This document shows positions 1-9,084 of a DNA stretch of 64,000 nt, piece after piece. Source of the stretch: JAVBSX01 sp051660685 (GTDB lineage Bacteria > Planctomycetota > Planctomycetia > Pirellulales > Thermoguttaceae); assembly GCA_051660685.1 (NCBI GenBank), contig JBOFQB010000112.1:17992-81991 (forward strand), given 5' to 3'. Positions within the stretch are counted from its first letter, which is position 1. Each line of letters starts with the position of its first letter. The notes beneath the pieces were generated by a model that ran no database searches, was not told the origin of the DNA, and worked only from the letters and a program-made list of their open reading frames with translations. The position numbers and the translations under genes are program-made.

Positions 1-1
1 C

Positions 2-214
2 AATCAGCGTAAACGTCGCGGTCTTTGTTTGATGAGCGAAGAGTATTTAAGGCAACGAGATTGGCAAGGTAAAGTCAAACGATTGGACATCATTTCCATT
101 GTTTGGCCGGAAAACGAGGAACCGGAAATCAATCACGTTATGAACGCTTTTGACGGTTCGGAATTATGCGAACGTCGAAAAAAAGGAAAACGCCCTTTTA
201 TCATGTATCCCTGA
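2..214 (+). CDS. YraN/UPF0102-family protein, C-terminal part
   Basis: The gene is open at the window edge, and about 70 C-terminal residues are visible. The segment has a basic stretch, then a QRDW segment and KRLDIISIVWP, and ends near HVMNAFDG. This matches the end of the YraN/UPF0102 family, a small predicted nuclease fold related to Holliday-junction resolvases. In that family the last strand reads roughly R-F-D-V-V-x-V and is followed by a conserved N-A-F-D near the C-terminus. The catalytic residues lie upstream of the window and cannot be checked. The stop is 11 nt before the preferred start of the MFS gene, so the two may be co-transcribed. The family assignment is moderately sure because only the tail is seen. 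Confidence 0.6.
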   Translation, partial: NQRKRRGLCLMSEEYLRQRDWQGKVKRLDIISIVWPENEEPEINHVMNAFDGSELCERRKKGKRPFIMYP

Positions 215-225
215 ACCTGAATCCG

Positions 226-1563
226 ATGTTTCCCAATCATTCCGTCACCCTTTTGCAAAAACATCACGCTCGAAGAGCAATTTGTTGGAATGCTTTTTTC
301 TGGGGAATCGGAAATGGGGCAATTGGTTCTGCCGTTCTGATTTATTTGATTCGGGATATTTGCGTCGATCTGAATAATGTCCAGATACAGACGCTCATTG
401 CTTGGATTCTGGCTGCGCCGAGGATCGCGGGTCTTTTACGTCTTATAACCCCAACCTTGATTGATTGGACCGGCAATCGCAAATACTTGACCATTTGGGG
501 CTATTTTCTTGCCCCAATCATTTTGCTTGGAATTCCAACCCTTATTCCCCGGTTGCTCCAATCGGGACGGACAAACAGCAGTCTTCTTCTCCTTGTTCTG
601 ATTTGGTGCTTGTATCATCTCATTGAATACATTGCAACGACCGCTTTATGGTCTTGGATCGGCGATTTGATTCCACAAAAAATCAGGACCCGTTTTTTGG
701 GCAAACGTGAAGCAGCGTTGATTTGCGGTCAACTGATCGGTTTTCTCGGTTTGGGTTTGTATTCTCAATTCGTGATTGACCGCTTACCAAGTGAAATACC
801 AAAATGGAAAGGATATGGATTGCCCCATTGTCTTGGAATCTCCTTTCTTCTCCTCTCGATCATCCCGCTCTTTTTCTGCCCACATATCCCCAAAATTCCT
901 GAATCATTTCGCCTGATTCAACGAATTCGGGAACTCTATACCCCACTTCGTTCCCGGCCCTTTCTCCTCTTGCTGATTTTCGGCGTCTTGCTGCAAATAC
1001 CGCAAGGGTTCACCCAATCTGTTCAATACCAATTCCGCCTGTTCGTTTTAGGAATCTCCCTGTTCACCTTTTTGGGGATACAAACATTGACCCGATTGGG
1101 ACAGTTTGGGTTGAGTCCGTCAATCGGGCGTTTGCTTGATTCTTGGGGGTATAAACCAGTTTTTACCTGTTCCCTTCTCGCTGTTGCATCAGGTCCTTTG
1201 TTTTACTTTTTTGCCGATCAATCGAGCTGGTATTTGACAATTGGAGCTGCAATTGTCTGGATTTTTTGGGCCGGAATCAACATTGGATTGAGTGCTTTGG
1301 TTCTGAATCTTTCACCCCCCAATCAAAAAGCAAGCGGAATTGCCCTTTATTATTCAATGACAACATTGGGATTTGCTGTTTCAACTCTTTTGGGGGGATA
1401 TTGGGCAGATCGAGGTCGGAACTGGATTCTGCAACTCCCTCTTTGGAATGTCCAACTGGATTACGCTCATTCCTGTTTCTTGGGAAGTTCTCTCTTTCTC
1501 CTCTTGACTCTTCCCCTGTTTTTTGCGGTTTTGAATTCGGTCCCAAAAAAACAGATTGATTAA
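226..1563 (+). CDS. MFS-type transporter
   Basis: A 445-residue, very hydrophobic protein with about 12 predicted membrane segments, starting with an AFFWGIGNGAIGS segment and ending near FLLLTLPLFFAVL. A central hydrophilic stretch (HIPKIPESFRLIQRIRELYTP region) separates two halves of about six helices. Basic loops such as the LGKRE region after the fourth or fifth helix resemble the inter-helix motifs of the major facilitator superfamily. It should act as a secondary transporter in the inner membrane; the substrate cannot be told. An ATG at 166 in the same frame would add 20 residues and overlap the upstream gene. The ATG at 226, just after the upstream stop, is preferred because it places the first helix close to the N-terminus. 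Neither start has a clear ribosome binding site. Confidence 0.7.
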   Translation: MFPNHSVTLLQKHHARRAICWNAFFWGIGNGAIGSAVLIYLIRDICVDLNNVQIQTLIAWILAAPRIAGLLRLITPTLIDWTGNRKYLTIWGYFLAPIILLGIPTLIPRLLQSGRTNSSLLLLVLIWCLYHLIEYIATTALWSWIGDLIPQKIRTRFLGKREAALICGQLIGFLGLGLYSQFVIDRLPSEIPKWKGYGLPHCLGISFLLLSIIPLFFCPHIPKIPESFRLIQRIRELYTPLRSRPFLLLLIFGVLLQIPQGFTQSVQYQFRLFVLGISLFTFLGIQTLTRLGQFGLSPSIGRLLDSWGYKPVFTCSLLAVASGPLFYFFADQSSWYLTIGAAIVWIFWAGINIGLSALVLNLSPPNQKASGIALYYSMTTLGFAVSTLLGGYWADRGRNWILQLPLWNVQLDYAHSCFLGSSLFLLLTLPLFFAVLNSVPKKQID

Positions 1564-1927
1564 CATGTTTTTGGTTTTTAGCAACGATTGAATCTCGCAA
1601 TCGAATGTTGTAGAATCGTATTCTTGCTGTATTAACGATGATGTAAGTATCTGCGCATAAATAATGGATATATTTTGCTTTGTTCCTTTCGTGAGGTTCG
1701 TGTTTTTAGTGGTTCTTTTAGACCACGAAATACACCAAAAACACGAAATCAATCCAAAACTCTAATCAATTGTGAATCCGCAATTTAGTTAGGTTACTTA
1801 CACGCAGACACTAAGTGAGTTTCCAACCCTTTCACGCTCACCAAAAAATTTCCGCTCTCATTTCTTTTCCGTTCCCAATCCTTTCACGTTCTCAACATTT
1901 CCCAATCGTTTGCCCATTCTGACTCGC
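1564..1927. other. Intergenic region with a hairpin repeat
   Basis: No gene is supported here. The region holds the imperfect inverted repeat at 1686-1749 and then a C/T-rich, A-poor stretch (about 1815-1925) that forms the leader of the next gene. No convincing -35/-10 pair was found. Confidence 0.5.
1686..1749. repeat. Imperfect inverted repeat (cacgaaa type)
   Basis: The left arm contains TTCGTGTTTTTAGTGGT and the right arm contains ACCAC, then CACCAAAAACACGAA, so the two arms can fold into a hairpin with an internal bulge. A GTGGT/ACCAC core closes an 8-nt loop. Similar 'cacgaaa-tacacgaaa' non-coding repeats occur scattered in many environmental bacteria. It could be a mobile palindromic element or a weak terminator for the MFS gene. 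Confidence 0.5.
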
Positions 1928-4900
1928 ATGAAATATTCCTCGTTTGCCTTTTCCCTGTTGTTCCCCCTTATTTCAGGTTTTGTTGGTTACTTTTGCGCGA
2001 CAACCCGTATTTCGGCTGAAACCGAGCAACAATCGCAAGAGACACAACAACACTTCAGGTACATTGACGAGCTTGATCTTTCCTTAACGGAATGTGGTTG
2101 GAACTCAACCCAATCCCGCAAATCAGTTGGGGGAAACCCTCTTCAAATGGGCGGAAAAACTTTTGAACGAGGGGTCGGACATCATCCGCCCGGTTCCATC
2201 ACAATCACTGTTCCCCCGGTTTTGGCCCAATTTTCTGCTTATGTTGGAATTGATGATGAAACAAAGGGAGAAGGACATGCCGAATTTTTGGTCTATGGAG
2301 ACGGAGAATTACTTTGGAGAAGCGGTTTTATGGTCGGGAACGAGGACCCGAAATGGTGTGAAATTCCGCTCAACCGAATTTCGCAATTACGTTTGGTTGT
2401 CGATGAAGGACCTGAAGGATTCGGCAACGATCATACGGATTGGGGAGATGCCAAAATAACGGTTTTTGGGGAACGTGAACTGTTAAGCGGGGTCCGAACA
2501 TGTCAGGTTAATGCCCGTTTGTTGGACGAAACAGGACGGTTGATTGATCGGGGGGATGAAGCGGGTTGTGAGTTTCTCGCGTTGCAACGTGAATTGGCGA
2601 CGAAAATCCGACGTCCGGTTGCTCAACAGGCATTTCGGAAAGAAGCGACGTTTTTGTCGACCGACCGTGATCCGGTCGATGTTGTTTTGCGACGAACCCG
2701 TTCCTTGCTCGAATACCTTAAAACACAGTCCGTACAACCGCAATCTATTCAGACTCAAGCGACCCAAACACAAGCGGTTCCAAAACAAGAAACACAGGTG
2801 CAATCCGATTCAACACAATCGGGTTCAGCACAATCAGATTCTGCACAATTGATACAACCGCAATTGGACACACAACAATGGACGGAAGAGGAAAGGTTGC
2901 TTGGTTTACTCGACCAGAAAAACCGTGAAACGCCGGTCAACAATCGGGTTGCTCGCAAAGAATTGTTCAAAGTTGCTGTTGACTTGCGACGCCGTATTGC
3001 TTTGCAAAATCCGCTTCTTGACTTTTCGGACATTCTGTTCATTAAAAGACATTTTAACCCTGAACCGGAAACGCAAGGAAATCACATGTGCGATCAGTTT
3101 TTTGGGTTTCACGCCCGACCGGGCGGGGGTCTTTTTCTGCTAAAGAACGCTTTTTCCGAGCAACCAACTGTCCAAAATTTGTTGGAAAGGACGGAGATTG
3201 AATCGGGTCGTTTTGCCGGACAACGATTGGATTCGAGTTGGGGGTTTCTTGCGCCCGAATTGTCGTTTGACGCTCAAAAGATTCTCTTTTCAGCAGCCGA
3301 CACAAAGCATCCGCGACATTCCTACACTTGGACACCTGAAAACTGTTATCATGTTTTTGAGACGGATTTGCAAGGGTCCTACATCAAACAGATAACAGAT
3401 GGACCCTGGAATGAAATTGACCCTTGTTTTCTGCCAAATGGTCGAACGGCATTCATTTCAGAACGGCGAGGGGGGTATGGAAGATGTCATGGTCGCCCGG
3501 TTCCCTCTTACACCTTACATTCGATGAACGGCGACGGAACGGATATTGTAATGTTAAGCCCGCATGAAACAAATGAATGGAAACCGAGTGTCGATCACAA
3601 CGGAATGATTCTCTACACTCGTTGGGATTATGTGGATCGCGGATTCAATCAGGCTCATCATCCTTGGATTACAACGCCGGACGGTCGTGATTCGCGGTCC
3701 ATACATGGTAATTTTTCCCCGATTCAACAGTCCCGACCTCAGTTTGAAGCGACGATTCGGGCAATACCGAATTCGCAGAAACTGATTGCAATTGCGGCAA
3801 TGCATCACGGACAATACTTCGGTTCCATTGTGATTGTTGATCCGAATGTCATTGATGATGATGCAATGGGGCCTGTTCGACGTTTTACGCCCGAACAATT
3901 GTTTCCTGAAGTTGAGAATCGGGCACATCGTGATCCGGCCAATTATGGTCAACCGTTTCCTTTGAGTGAGGATTTTTGTCTTTGCGTTTATGATCCGTTT
4001 AGCGGAATGGGAGATGGACCGTTGAACAATTATGGTATTTATTTGTTGGACAGTTTCGGAAACCGGACCTTGTTGTATCGTGATGTCAACATTTCCTCGC
4101 AATGTCCAATTCCGGTCAAATCCCGACCAGTTCCCCCTGTTATTCCGAACAAAACGTTGATTGGTCGTCCGTTGGAACCGGGCGAGGAGTTTGTCCCGAT
4201 TAACGAAGACGAATTGCCAAAATTCGGGATTGTCGGATTGAGCAATGTTTATCATAGTCTGAACAAACTTCCTGAAGAGACGATCATTAAGGAATTACGG
4301 ATTGTCCAGCTTCTTCCTAAAACGACCCCTTATGCTCACAATCCGGCGATTGGATATGGGGATCAAAAAAGTGCAAGAGCGATTTTGGGAACCGTCCCGG
4401 TTGAAGAAGATGGAAGTGCGTACTTCCAATTGCCGGTTGACATTCCGGTTTATTTTCAGGCGATTGACCAGAAGGGTCTTGCGATTCAAACAATGAGAAG
4501 TGCAACGTATGTGAAACCGGGAGAAGAACTGTTCTGTATTGGTTGTCATGAAGGACGACATCGAACGAGTGTTGCGCCGAGTTCTTTTCCGACTGCGTTT
4601 TTGCGGGAACCGTCCGTGATCGAACCGGATGTTGACGGAACCAAACCGTTCAGTTATCCCCGATTGGTCCAACCGATTTGGGACCGACATTGTGTCGATT
4701 GTCATGAAAAAGAATCGCAAAACGGCAAAACATTTTCTTTAGGTCGGGGAAACAGAAAAAATCATTTTTACGATTCGTTCAACAATTTGCGACCTTATGT
4801 CTTCTATTTCAATGACGCCTCTTGGACGGAATCGAAATCGATTCCGGGTCAATTTGGGACGTATGCCTCAAAATTGTGGAAACTTCTCGAAGAGGGACAT

Positions 4901-5035
4901 TATGGGGTTGAATTGACCCCCGAAGAACAACACCGAATTTCGGTTTGGATCGACAATAATGGTGATTTTTACGGTTCTTACGAAAACACCGAACAACAAC
5001 GTCGGGGCGAGATTGTTCAACCGACGTTGGAATGA
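1928..5035 (+). CDS. Secreted NPCBM / hydrazine-synthase-alpha-like multiheme-type protein
   Basis: A 1035-residue exported protein. The N-terminus carries a signal peptide (basic MKYSS, hydrophobic core, break near ISAE). Residues about 40-165 look like an NPCBM sugar-binding domain (GWNSTQ, FERGVGHHPPG, GIDDETKG, GDGELLW). Next come a Gln/Thr/Ser-rich linker and a beta-propeller-like part with a TolB-like segment (ITDGPWNEIDPCFLPNGR). The C-terminal third resembles the hydrazine synthase alpha middle domain (VEEDGSAYFQLP, FQAIDQKG, MRSATYVKPGEELFC). Two haem-attachment motifs follow: CIGCH at about residue 870 and CVDCH at about 922. In planctomycetes such proteins are abundant, and only the anammox member makes hydrazine, so a hydrazine role should not be assumed here. 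A periplasmic redox or sugar-binding role is likely. An in-frame TTG at 1910 exists, but the ATG at 1928 gives the better signal peptide. There is no Shine-Dalgarno; the leader is C/T-rich. Confidence 0.75.
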   Translation: MKYSSFAFSLLFPLISGFVGYFCATTRISAETEQQSQETQQHFRYIDELDLSLTECGWNSTQSRKSVGGNPLQMGGKTFERGVGHHPPGSITITVPPVLAQFSAYVGIDDETKGEGHAEFLVYGDGELLWRSGFMVGNEDPKWCEIPLNRISQLRLVVDEGPEGFGNDHTDWGDAKITVFGERELLSGVRTCQVNARLLDETGRLIDRGDEAGCEFLALQRELATKIRRPVAQQAFRKEATFLSTDRDPVDVVLRRTRSLLEYLKTQSVQPQSIQTQATQTQAVPKQETQVQSDSTQSGSAQSDSAQLIQPQLDTQQWTEEERLLGLLDQKNRETPVNNRVARKELFKVAVDLRRRIALQNPLLDFSDILFIKRHFNPEPETQGNHMCDQFFGFHARPGGGLFLLKNAFSEQPTVQNLLERTEIESGRFAGQRLDSSWGFLAPELSFDAQKILFSAADTKHPRHSYTWTPENCYHVFETDLQGSYIKQITDGPWNEIDPCFLPNGRTAFISERRGGYGRCHGRPVPSYTLHSMNGDGTDIVMLSPHETNEWKPSVDHNGMILYTRWDYVDRGFNQAHHPWITTPDGRDSRSIHGNFSPIQQSRPQFEATIRAIPNSQKLIAIAAMHHGQYFGSIVIVDPNVIDDDAMGPVRRFTPEQLFPEVENRAHRDPANYGQPFPLSEDFCLCVYDPFSGMGDGPLNNYGIYLLDSFGNRTLLYRDVNISSQCPIPVKSRPVPPVIPNKTLIGRPLEPGEEFVPINEDELPKFGIVGLSNVYHSLNKLPEETIIKELRIVQLLPKTTPYAHNPAIGYGDQKSARAILGTVPVEEDGSAYFQLPVDIPVYFQAIDQKGLAIQTMRSATYVKPGEELFCIGCHEGRHRTSVAPSSFPTAFLREPSVIEPDVDGTKPFSYPRLVQPIWDRHCVDCHEKESQNGKTFSLGRGNRKNHFYDSFNNLRPYVFYFNDASWTESKSIPGQFGTYASKLWKLLEEGHYGVELTPEEQHRISVWIDNNGDFYGSYENTEQQRRGEIVQPTLE

Positions 5036-5098
5036 TTCGGAATATATTGTGGGAACACCTTTTGGTTGAGATAGGACAGACAGGATCAACAGAATGGA

Positions 5099-6064
5099 TC
5101 ATTCCGCCGTTGTCTGTTCTTCCTCTTCGGCAATTGGGGGAGCAACGTAGGCAAGCGGCATTGGAATGACCGTTGAATAGGTGACGATCTGGATTTCCGG
5201 CATAGACTGTTGAAACGCCCCCAAGAAAATGGCCCGTTGTGTTCTTTTGTTGCTCCGAATATGGACAATGACACGAACAGCAGCCGGGAGATAACCCATT
5301 TCATCCATGTCCCAATAATCAATCCATTCCCCGTATTCATAGTCAAAATAGGAAAACTCAATTCCCTCGACTTCTGGAGCAAGCGGTTCATCATACGGTT
5401 CATATTGGTACTCCAATCCCTCATCTTCCATGTATTCGGCAATTCCCCGATCAAGCAATCGCCGAAAAAGTCCGTATTGAACCCCATATTCTCCCCCCAA
5501 TGTTTGTCCTAACGAATCGACGGTCCGACTCGACGCCGAATCTTCGACATTGAGCGTTCCTGTATCTTTTCCCATAAAATAAAGACTCGTTTTGACCGGG
5601 CTGACGCGATCACCAAGAGCATTTCCTTCCCCCAAAATCCATTCCGTTCGATATGTTTCTCCGCGAGGAAGACGACCTGTATCAATTTGTATCCAATCCG
5701 TCGTTCCATAAATTCCCGGTTTTTTTCCGTAAACTTCACCACTTTCCGGCATAACCGGCAATTCTTCGGACGTTGTTGATTCTTCCCCCTCAACCAATTC
5801 GGCCGTTGGATCCGTGCTGATTGGAGCCGAAAGAAAACTGGTGTCGGCTGAGACGGATTCGGTTGGTTTAGCGAGAACGACACTTCGAATATCCCGGGCG
5901 ATTTTTTCAAGGATTGCGCGCGCAAGTCGTCCTTCTTCAACTTCGGTTCGGGAATAATCCAAAAGACGAAGATGAGCACTGAGTGTCATTTCGACGATCA
6001 GCAACAAAACACTGAGCAGAATCAGGGCGAAGAGGACTTCGACCAACGTGTATGCTTTACGCAT
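5099..6064 (-). CDS. Pseudopilin (GspJ-like prepilin-type protein)
   Basis: A 321-residue protein beginning MRKAYTLVEVLFALILLSVLLL. This is a class III (type IV pilin/pseudopilin) signal with very short basic leader, a methylated-type aromatic/hydrophobic start and Glu at +5 of the helix. The rest is a soluble domain with a Glu-rich segment (LVEGEESTTSEELP) and a conserved-looking region about residues 210-285 (EGIEFSYFDYEYGEWIDYWD) like the minor pseudopilin GspJ/PilW. It should be cut by prepilin peptidase and sit in a type II secretion or pilus pseudopilus at the inner membrane. It is the last gene of a minus-strand set below two HEAT-repeat proteins. No other secretion gene is adjacent, so its apparatus must be encoded elsewhere. 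The leader just before the ATG is C/T-rich rather than Shine-Dalgarno-like. Confidence 0.75.
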   Translation of the reverse strand: MRKAYTLVEVLFALILLSVLLLIVEMTLSAHLRLLDYSRTEVEEGRLARAILEKIARDIRSVVLAKPTESVSADTSFLSAPISTDPTAELVEGEESTTSEELPVMPESGEVYGKKPGIYGTTDWIQIDTGRLPRGETYRTEWILGEGNALGDRVSPVKTSLYFMGKDTGTLNVEDSASSRTVDSLGQTLGGEYGVQYGLFRRLLDRGIAEYMEDEGLEYQYEPYDEPLAPEVEGIEFSYFDYEYGEWIDYWDMDEMGYLPAAVRVIVHIRSNKRTQRAIFLGAFQQSMPEIQIVTYSTVIPMPLAYVAPPIAEEEEQTTAE

Positions 6065-6177
6065 TTTCGAGAGAGGAGAAAGGGGAACAGGTTTGAAAAA
6101 AGCGAACAGGTATAAATCGGGGACAGAGCAACCCCGGTTGTTCTATTTTACCTCATTTCTGGTCTTTTTCCAATGAG

Positions 6178-9006
6178 TCACTCTTCAGGAACCCTTTTGT
6201 TTGGGGTTTTTCGGTTTTTTTCCAGTTTTGCTCCCGTTTTGCTCCAGTTTTTCCAATTGCGGACCTGTTCGGAGATAGGAACCGCGACAACACCGTCCGG
6301 ATTTCCTTGATCCTTGCCCGTTGTTTTGGTTAACGAGTAAAGAGCGGTTTGTCGGATACTGCCGTTTTCATCAAGATAAGAAAGGAGAAGTGGAATCAGA
6401 CGCGGTTCGGCGAGCAAACCGGCTGTTTGCGCGACTGCAAGTCGGGTTTGGGGATCATCCGAATAACCAAGTCGTTCAAGAGCCGCAATTCCTTCTTCGC
6501 AATTCCATTGACACAAAGCGGTTGCAGCTGCAATCTGTATCTGGAGTTCAGGACGTAAAAGTTGTGAGCTAAGTAAATCGACATATTTTTTTGGAAGTAG
6601 CGATTGTGAGGATTGCGCAACTTGTTGTTGTGATTCAAAATGGTCACGATTGGTCTTGCCAAGATTTCCAATCGCCTGAATCGCTGTTACAACGACTTCA
6701 GGAGCCGTATCATCCAATCGGACACACAATTCTTCAAGACAGTTCAGGTCTTCTGCGTTTCCGAGCAGAATACAAGAACGACGTCGGATTTCCGGCGATT
6801 CGTTCTCGATATGAAAAACGGCAAACTGTTCGGCCTGTTCCCCGGGAAAGTGTTCAAAAATCTGGAAAAAAGTCAACAGAATCAACGTATCTTTTTCCTG
6901 AATACCTAAAGTGAACAGTCGTTGCAATGTTGGGGGACCTAAAACAGTCTGTTTCACCTGATTCAAAACAGTTCCGGCAATCACACGTCGTTCGGAAAGC
7001 GTTGATGTTTCCCAATCAACCAATGATTGCAAAACCCTTTCCGACGTCGTCGAAGAAACCGGGATGATTGGATTGTCTTTGGACCGTTCCAACCTCACTT
7101 CTTCTCCAAACTCTGCGTCAAAAGCAGCTCGGAGTTCTTGTAAAGCAGTCTGTCTTAAGTCCGTTCGCCGATCACTGTAATCAAAGGATTCGGCGGGGAA
7201 CCAGAATCCCGCGAGAACCTGTTGAGCGGTCCCCCGTTTTTGTAGAGAAGGACTTGCGAGTTCTTCAAACAGAATCGGGGCCGATTCGGCAAGGGACCAG
7301 GTTGTGAGCGATTCCAGAACTGTTTTTTGAACCCGGGAACTGGAATCGGTCAACATTTTTTGGACCAACTTTCTGGTTCCCGGAAAATTCGGATCATCAA
7401 GTCCCTTTGCAACTTCGATCCGAACTTCATAAGCATCATCCTCAGAAAAACGAAATAAGTCCTCTTTTTTGCGCATTTTACGAAATGCAGATGCAACATG
7501 GGCTCTGATTTGGGGAGCCGGGTCTCGTAGATGGTTGCTCAAATGCTTAAACGCCGTTTCACCCCCTTGAATTCCTAAAGCGTCGATTGCTGCTAATCGG
7601 ACCTTGACGAGGGGGTCACACAGTCCGTCGAGCAAAAAACGTTCGGCAGTTGGATATTTCCAACGTGCAAGGGCAAAAAGGGCTGCAATCCGAATCTCTT
7701 CATTCGTCGGATCAACAACCAATCGGGTTATCTCTTCAGGACATGTTGAGATGGTGTTCGGTTGGGGCAGATGATTGCGCCAAATCATAACGGCAGTCAA
7801 TCGGATTGAGGAGGAACGACTTTTCAAAGCGGTTGTGAAACAGGCGGAATCGGTCGGCTCAAGACGTTCGGAAAGAGATTCAAGCAGTTCGATCAACAAG
7901 TCAGGATTGCCCGTTTGAAATTGTGGTGTTGCCGAATCGGATTGAGGAGGAATTTCGCGTTCCTGATAATAGTCAACCAATTCCAACAATTCCTCATTTG
8001 TGCAGGATGCAAGATGACCAAGTGCTTCGATTGCGGCACAACGGGCGGATTGCGGGACATTTTCCGAAAGAATGGATTCAAGCAGAAAGGGTTTGACCTT
8101 AATGACGCCGAGTCGGGCCAAAAAAATTGCAGCATTCGTTGCAAGCAGGGATTGCGGGGGACTTTCCAACAAAATCCGGGCCGTTACTTGTTTCAACTGG
8201 TCCTGATTGGGACGTGACTGTTCTGTTTCGATTGCTCCATGATACCAACGATAAAGCGAAATGGGACCTCGTTGCGCTGCTTCTGTATCCCGATTCGTGT
8301 ACTGATTGGAAAGAGGCTTTGCTTTTCCCGACCTGTTGAACTCAGCGTAAGCATTCCCTTTTTTGTTCTGAGAAGAACTGTTAGGACTCGCAATAAGCCC
8401 CTTTTTTGAAGGAATATTACCTTCTGCCTGTTGTCGCTCCAACCAACTTTTCAGTTCAATGTTCTGATTCCAAGAATCTTGTGCAAAAATGTTCTGCAAT
8501 CGCTTTAACTCGACCTCCTCAATCGATCCCGATTGCTTTTGTTGCGAAGAAAGACTTGAATCGGACGGATTTCCAACCTGTCCTTCCGATTCAGAGTCGA
8601 GTGTCTTCTCGCTTAAATCAGCGATTGACCGTCCACTTTTGTTTTCAACGGTCGGTTGCAAATTTGAAGCGTCGTTTGCAACAAAAGGTGTCGGTTTTGT
8701 CGATTTGAAAGATTCGGTTCTCCTTGAAAATTCAGCTGTCTTGGAGAATTTGGATGATTCAGACAGCCCGGATAATCCGGGTGATTCGGGCGATTCGGGC
8801 GATTCCGTGAATTTGCATGAATCGGAAGAATCGGTCAAAATGTCAGAAGAAGGGGGGATTTCAGCAAGTTGCGACCAAGAAACATTGTGCAAAGGAAACG
8901 AACAACCACTTAAGAATAAAAACGAACAAGCGCAAAGGAGAAGGAACACGCCCTTTCCTCTCCAATTCCAATGTTGATTAATCAAAACAAACGGTTGTTG
9001 CAACAT
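6178..9006 (-). CDS. HEAT-repeat lipoprotein
   Basis: A 942-residue protein with a hydrophobic segment ending in a lipobox LSGC (Cys35), so it is probably a lipid-anchored envelope protein. Residues about 50-190 are a low-complexity Ser/Glu/Pro/Lys linker, including an ESPESPESPG run that is a short tandem repeat in the DNA. From about residue 250 to 915 the sequence is a series of helical pairs of HEAT/PBS type. Examples are NEEIRIAALFALARW, DPLVKVRLAAIDALG, DPAPQIRAHVASAF and DPQTRLAVAQTAG. Such arrays act as protein-binding scaffolds; the partner is unknown. It follows another HEAT-repeat protein by 78 nt on the same strand and precedes a pseudopilin. The start is supported by AAGGA a few bases upstream of the ATG. 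Confidence 0.7.
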   Translation of the reverse strand: MLQQPFVLINQHWNWRGKGVFLLLCACSFLFLSGCSFPLHNVSWSQLAEIPPSSDILTDSSDSCKFTESPESPESPGLSGLSESSKFSKTAEFSRRTESFKSTKPTPFVANDASNLQPTVENKSGRSIADLSEKTLDSESEGQVGNPSDSSLSSQQKQSGSIEEVELKRLQNIFAQDSWNQNIELKSWLERQQAEGNIPSKKGLIASPNSSSQNKKGNAYAEFNRSGKAKPLSNQYTNRDTEAAQRGPISLYRWYHGAIETEQSRPNQDQLKQVTARILLESPPQSLLATNAAIFLARLGVIKVKPFLLESILSENVPQSARCAAIEALGHLASCTNEELLELVDYYQEREIPPQSDSATPQFQTGNPDLLIELLESLSERLEPTDSACFTTALKSRSSSIRLTAVMIWRNHLPQPNTISTCPEEITRLVVDPTNEEIRIAALFALARWKYPTAERFLLDGLCDPLVKVRLAAIDALGIQGGETAFKHLSNHLRDPAPQIRAHVASAFRKMRKKEDLFRFSEDDAYEVRIEVAKGLDDPNFPGTRKLVQKMLTDSSSRVQKTVLESLTTWSLAESAPILFEELASPSLQKRGTAQQVLAGFWFPAESFDYSDRRTDLRQTALQELRAAFDAEFGEEVRLERSKDNPIIPVSSTTSERVLQSLVDWETSTLSERRVIAGTVLNQVKQTVLGPPTLQRLFTLGIQEKDTLILLTFFQIFEHFPGEQAEQFAVFHIENESPEIRRRSCILLGNAEDLNCLEELCVRLDDTAPEVVVTAIQAIGNLGKTNRDHFESQQQVAQSSQSLLPKKYVDLLSSQLLRPELQIQIAAATALCQWNCEEGIAALERLGYSDDPQTRLAVAQTAGLLAEPRLIPLLLSYLDENGSIRQTALYSLTKTTGKDQGNPDGVVAVPISEQVRNWKNWSKTGAKLEKNRKTPNKRVPEE

Positions 9007-9084
9007 CTTATCATCCTTGACAAGAACCGTCCGTTCTATGAACGAACGTCGTATTCCATTTTCTGCTCCTGATTTTTAACCCGA

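Noticed and set aside
3554..4255. 233-codon open frame on the minus strand
   Set aside because: Lies wholly within the cytochrome gene; composition is that of a reverse-complement shadow.
1928..5035. Anammox hydrazine synthase
   Set aside because: Only the middle-domain type and haem motifs match; the family is widespread in non-anammox planctomycetes and no partner subunits are present.
8489..8977. 162-codon plus-strand frame with DSGDSGDSV repeats
   Set aside because: Antisense to the low-complexity linker of the HEAT lipoprotein; repeats come from the linker DNA.
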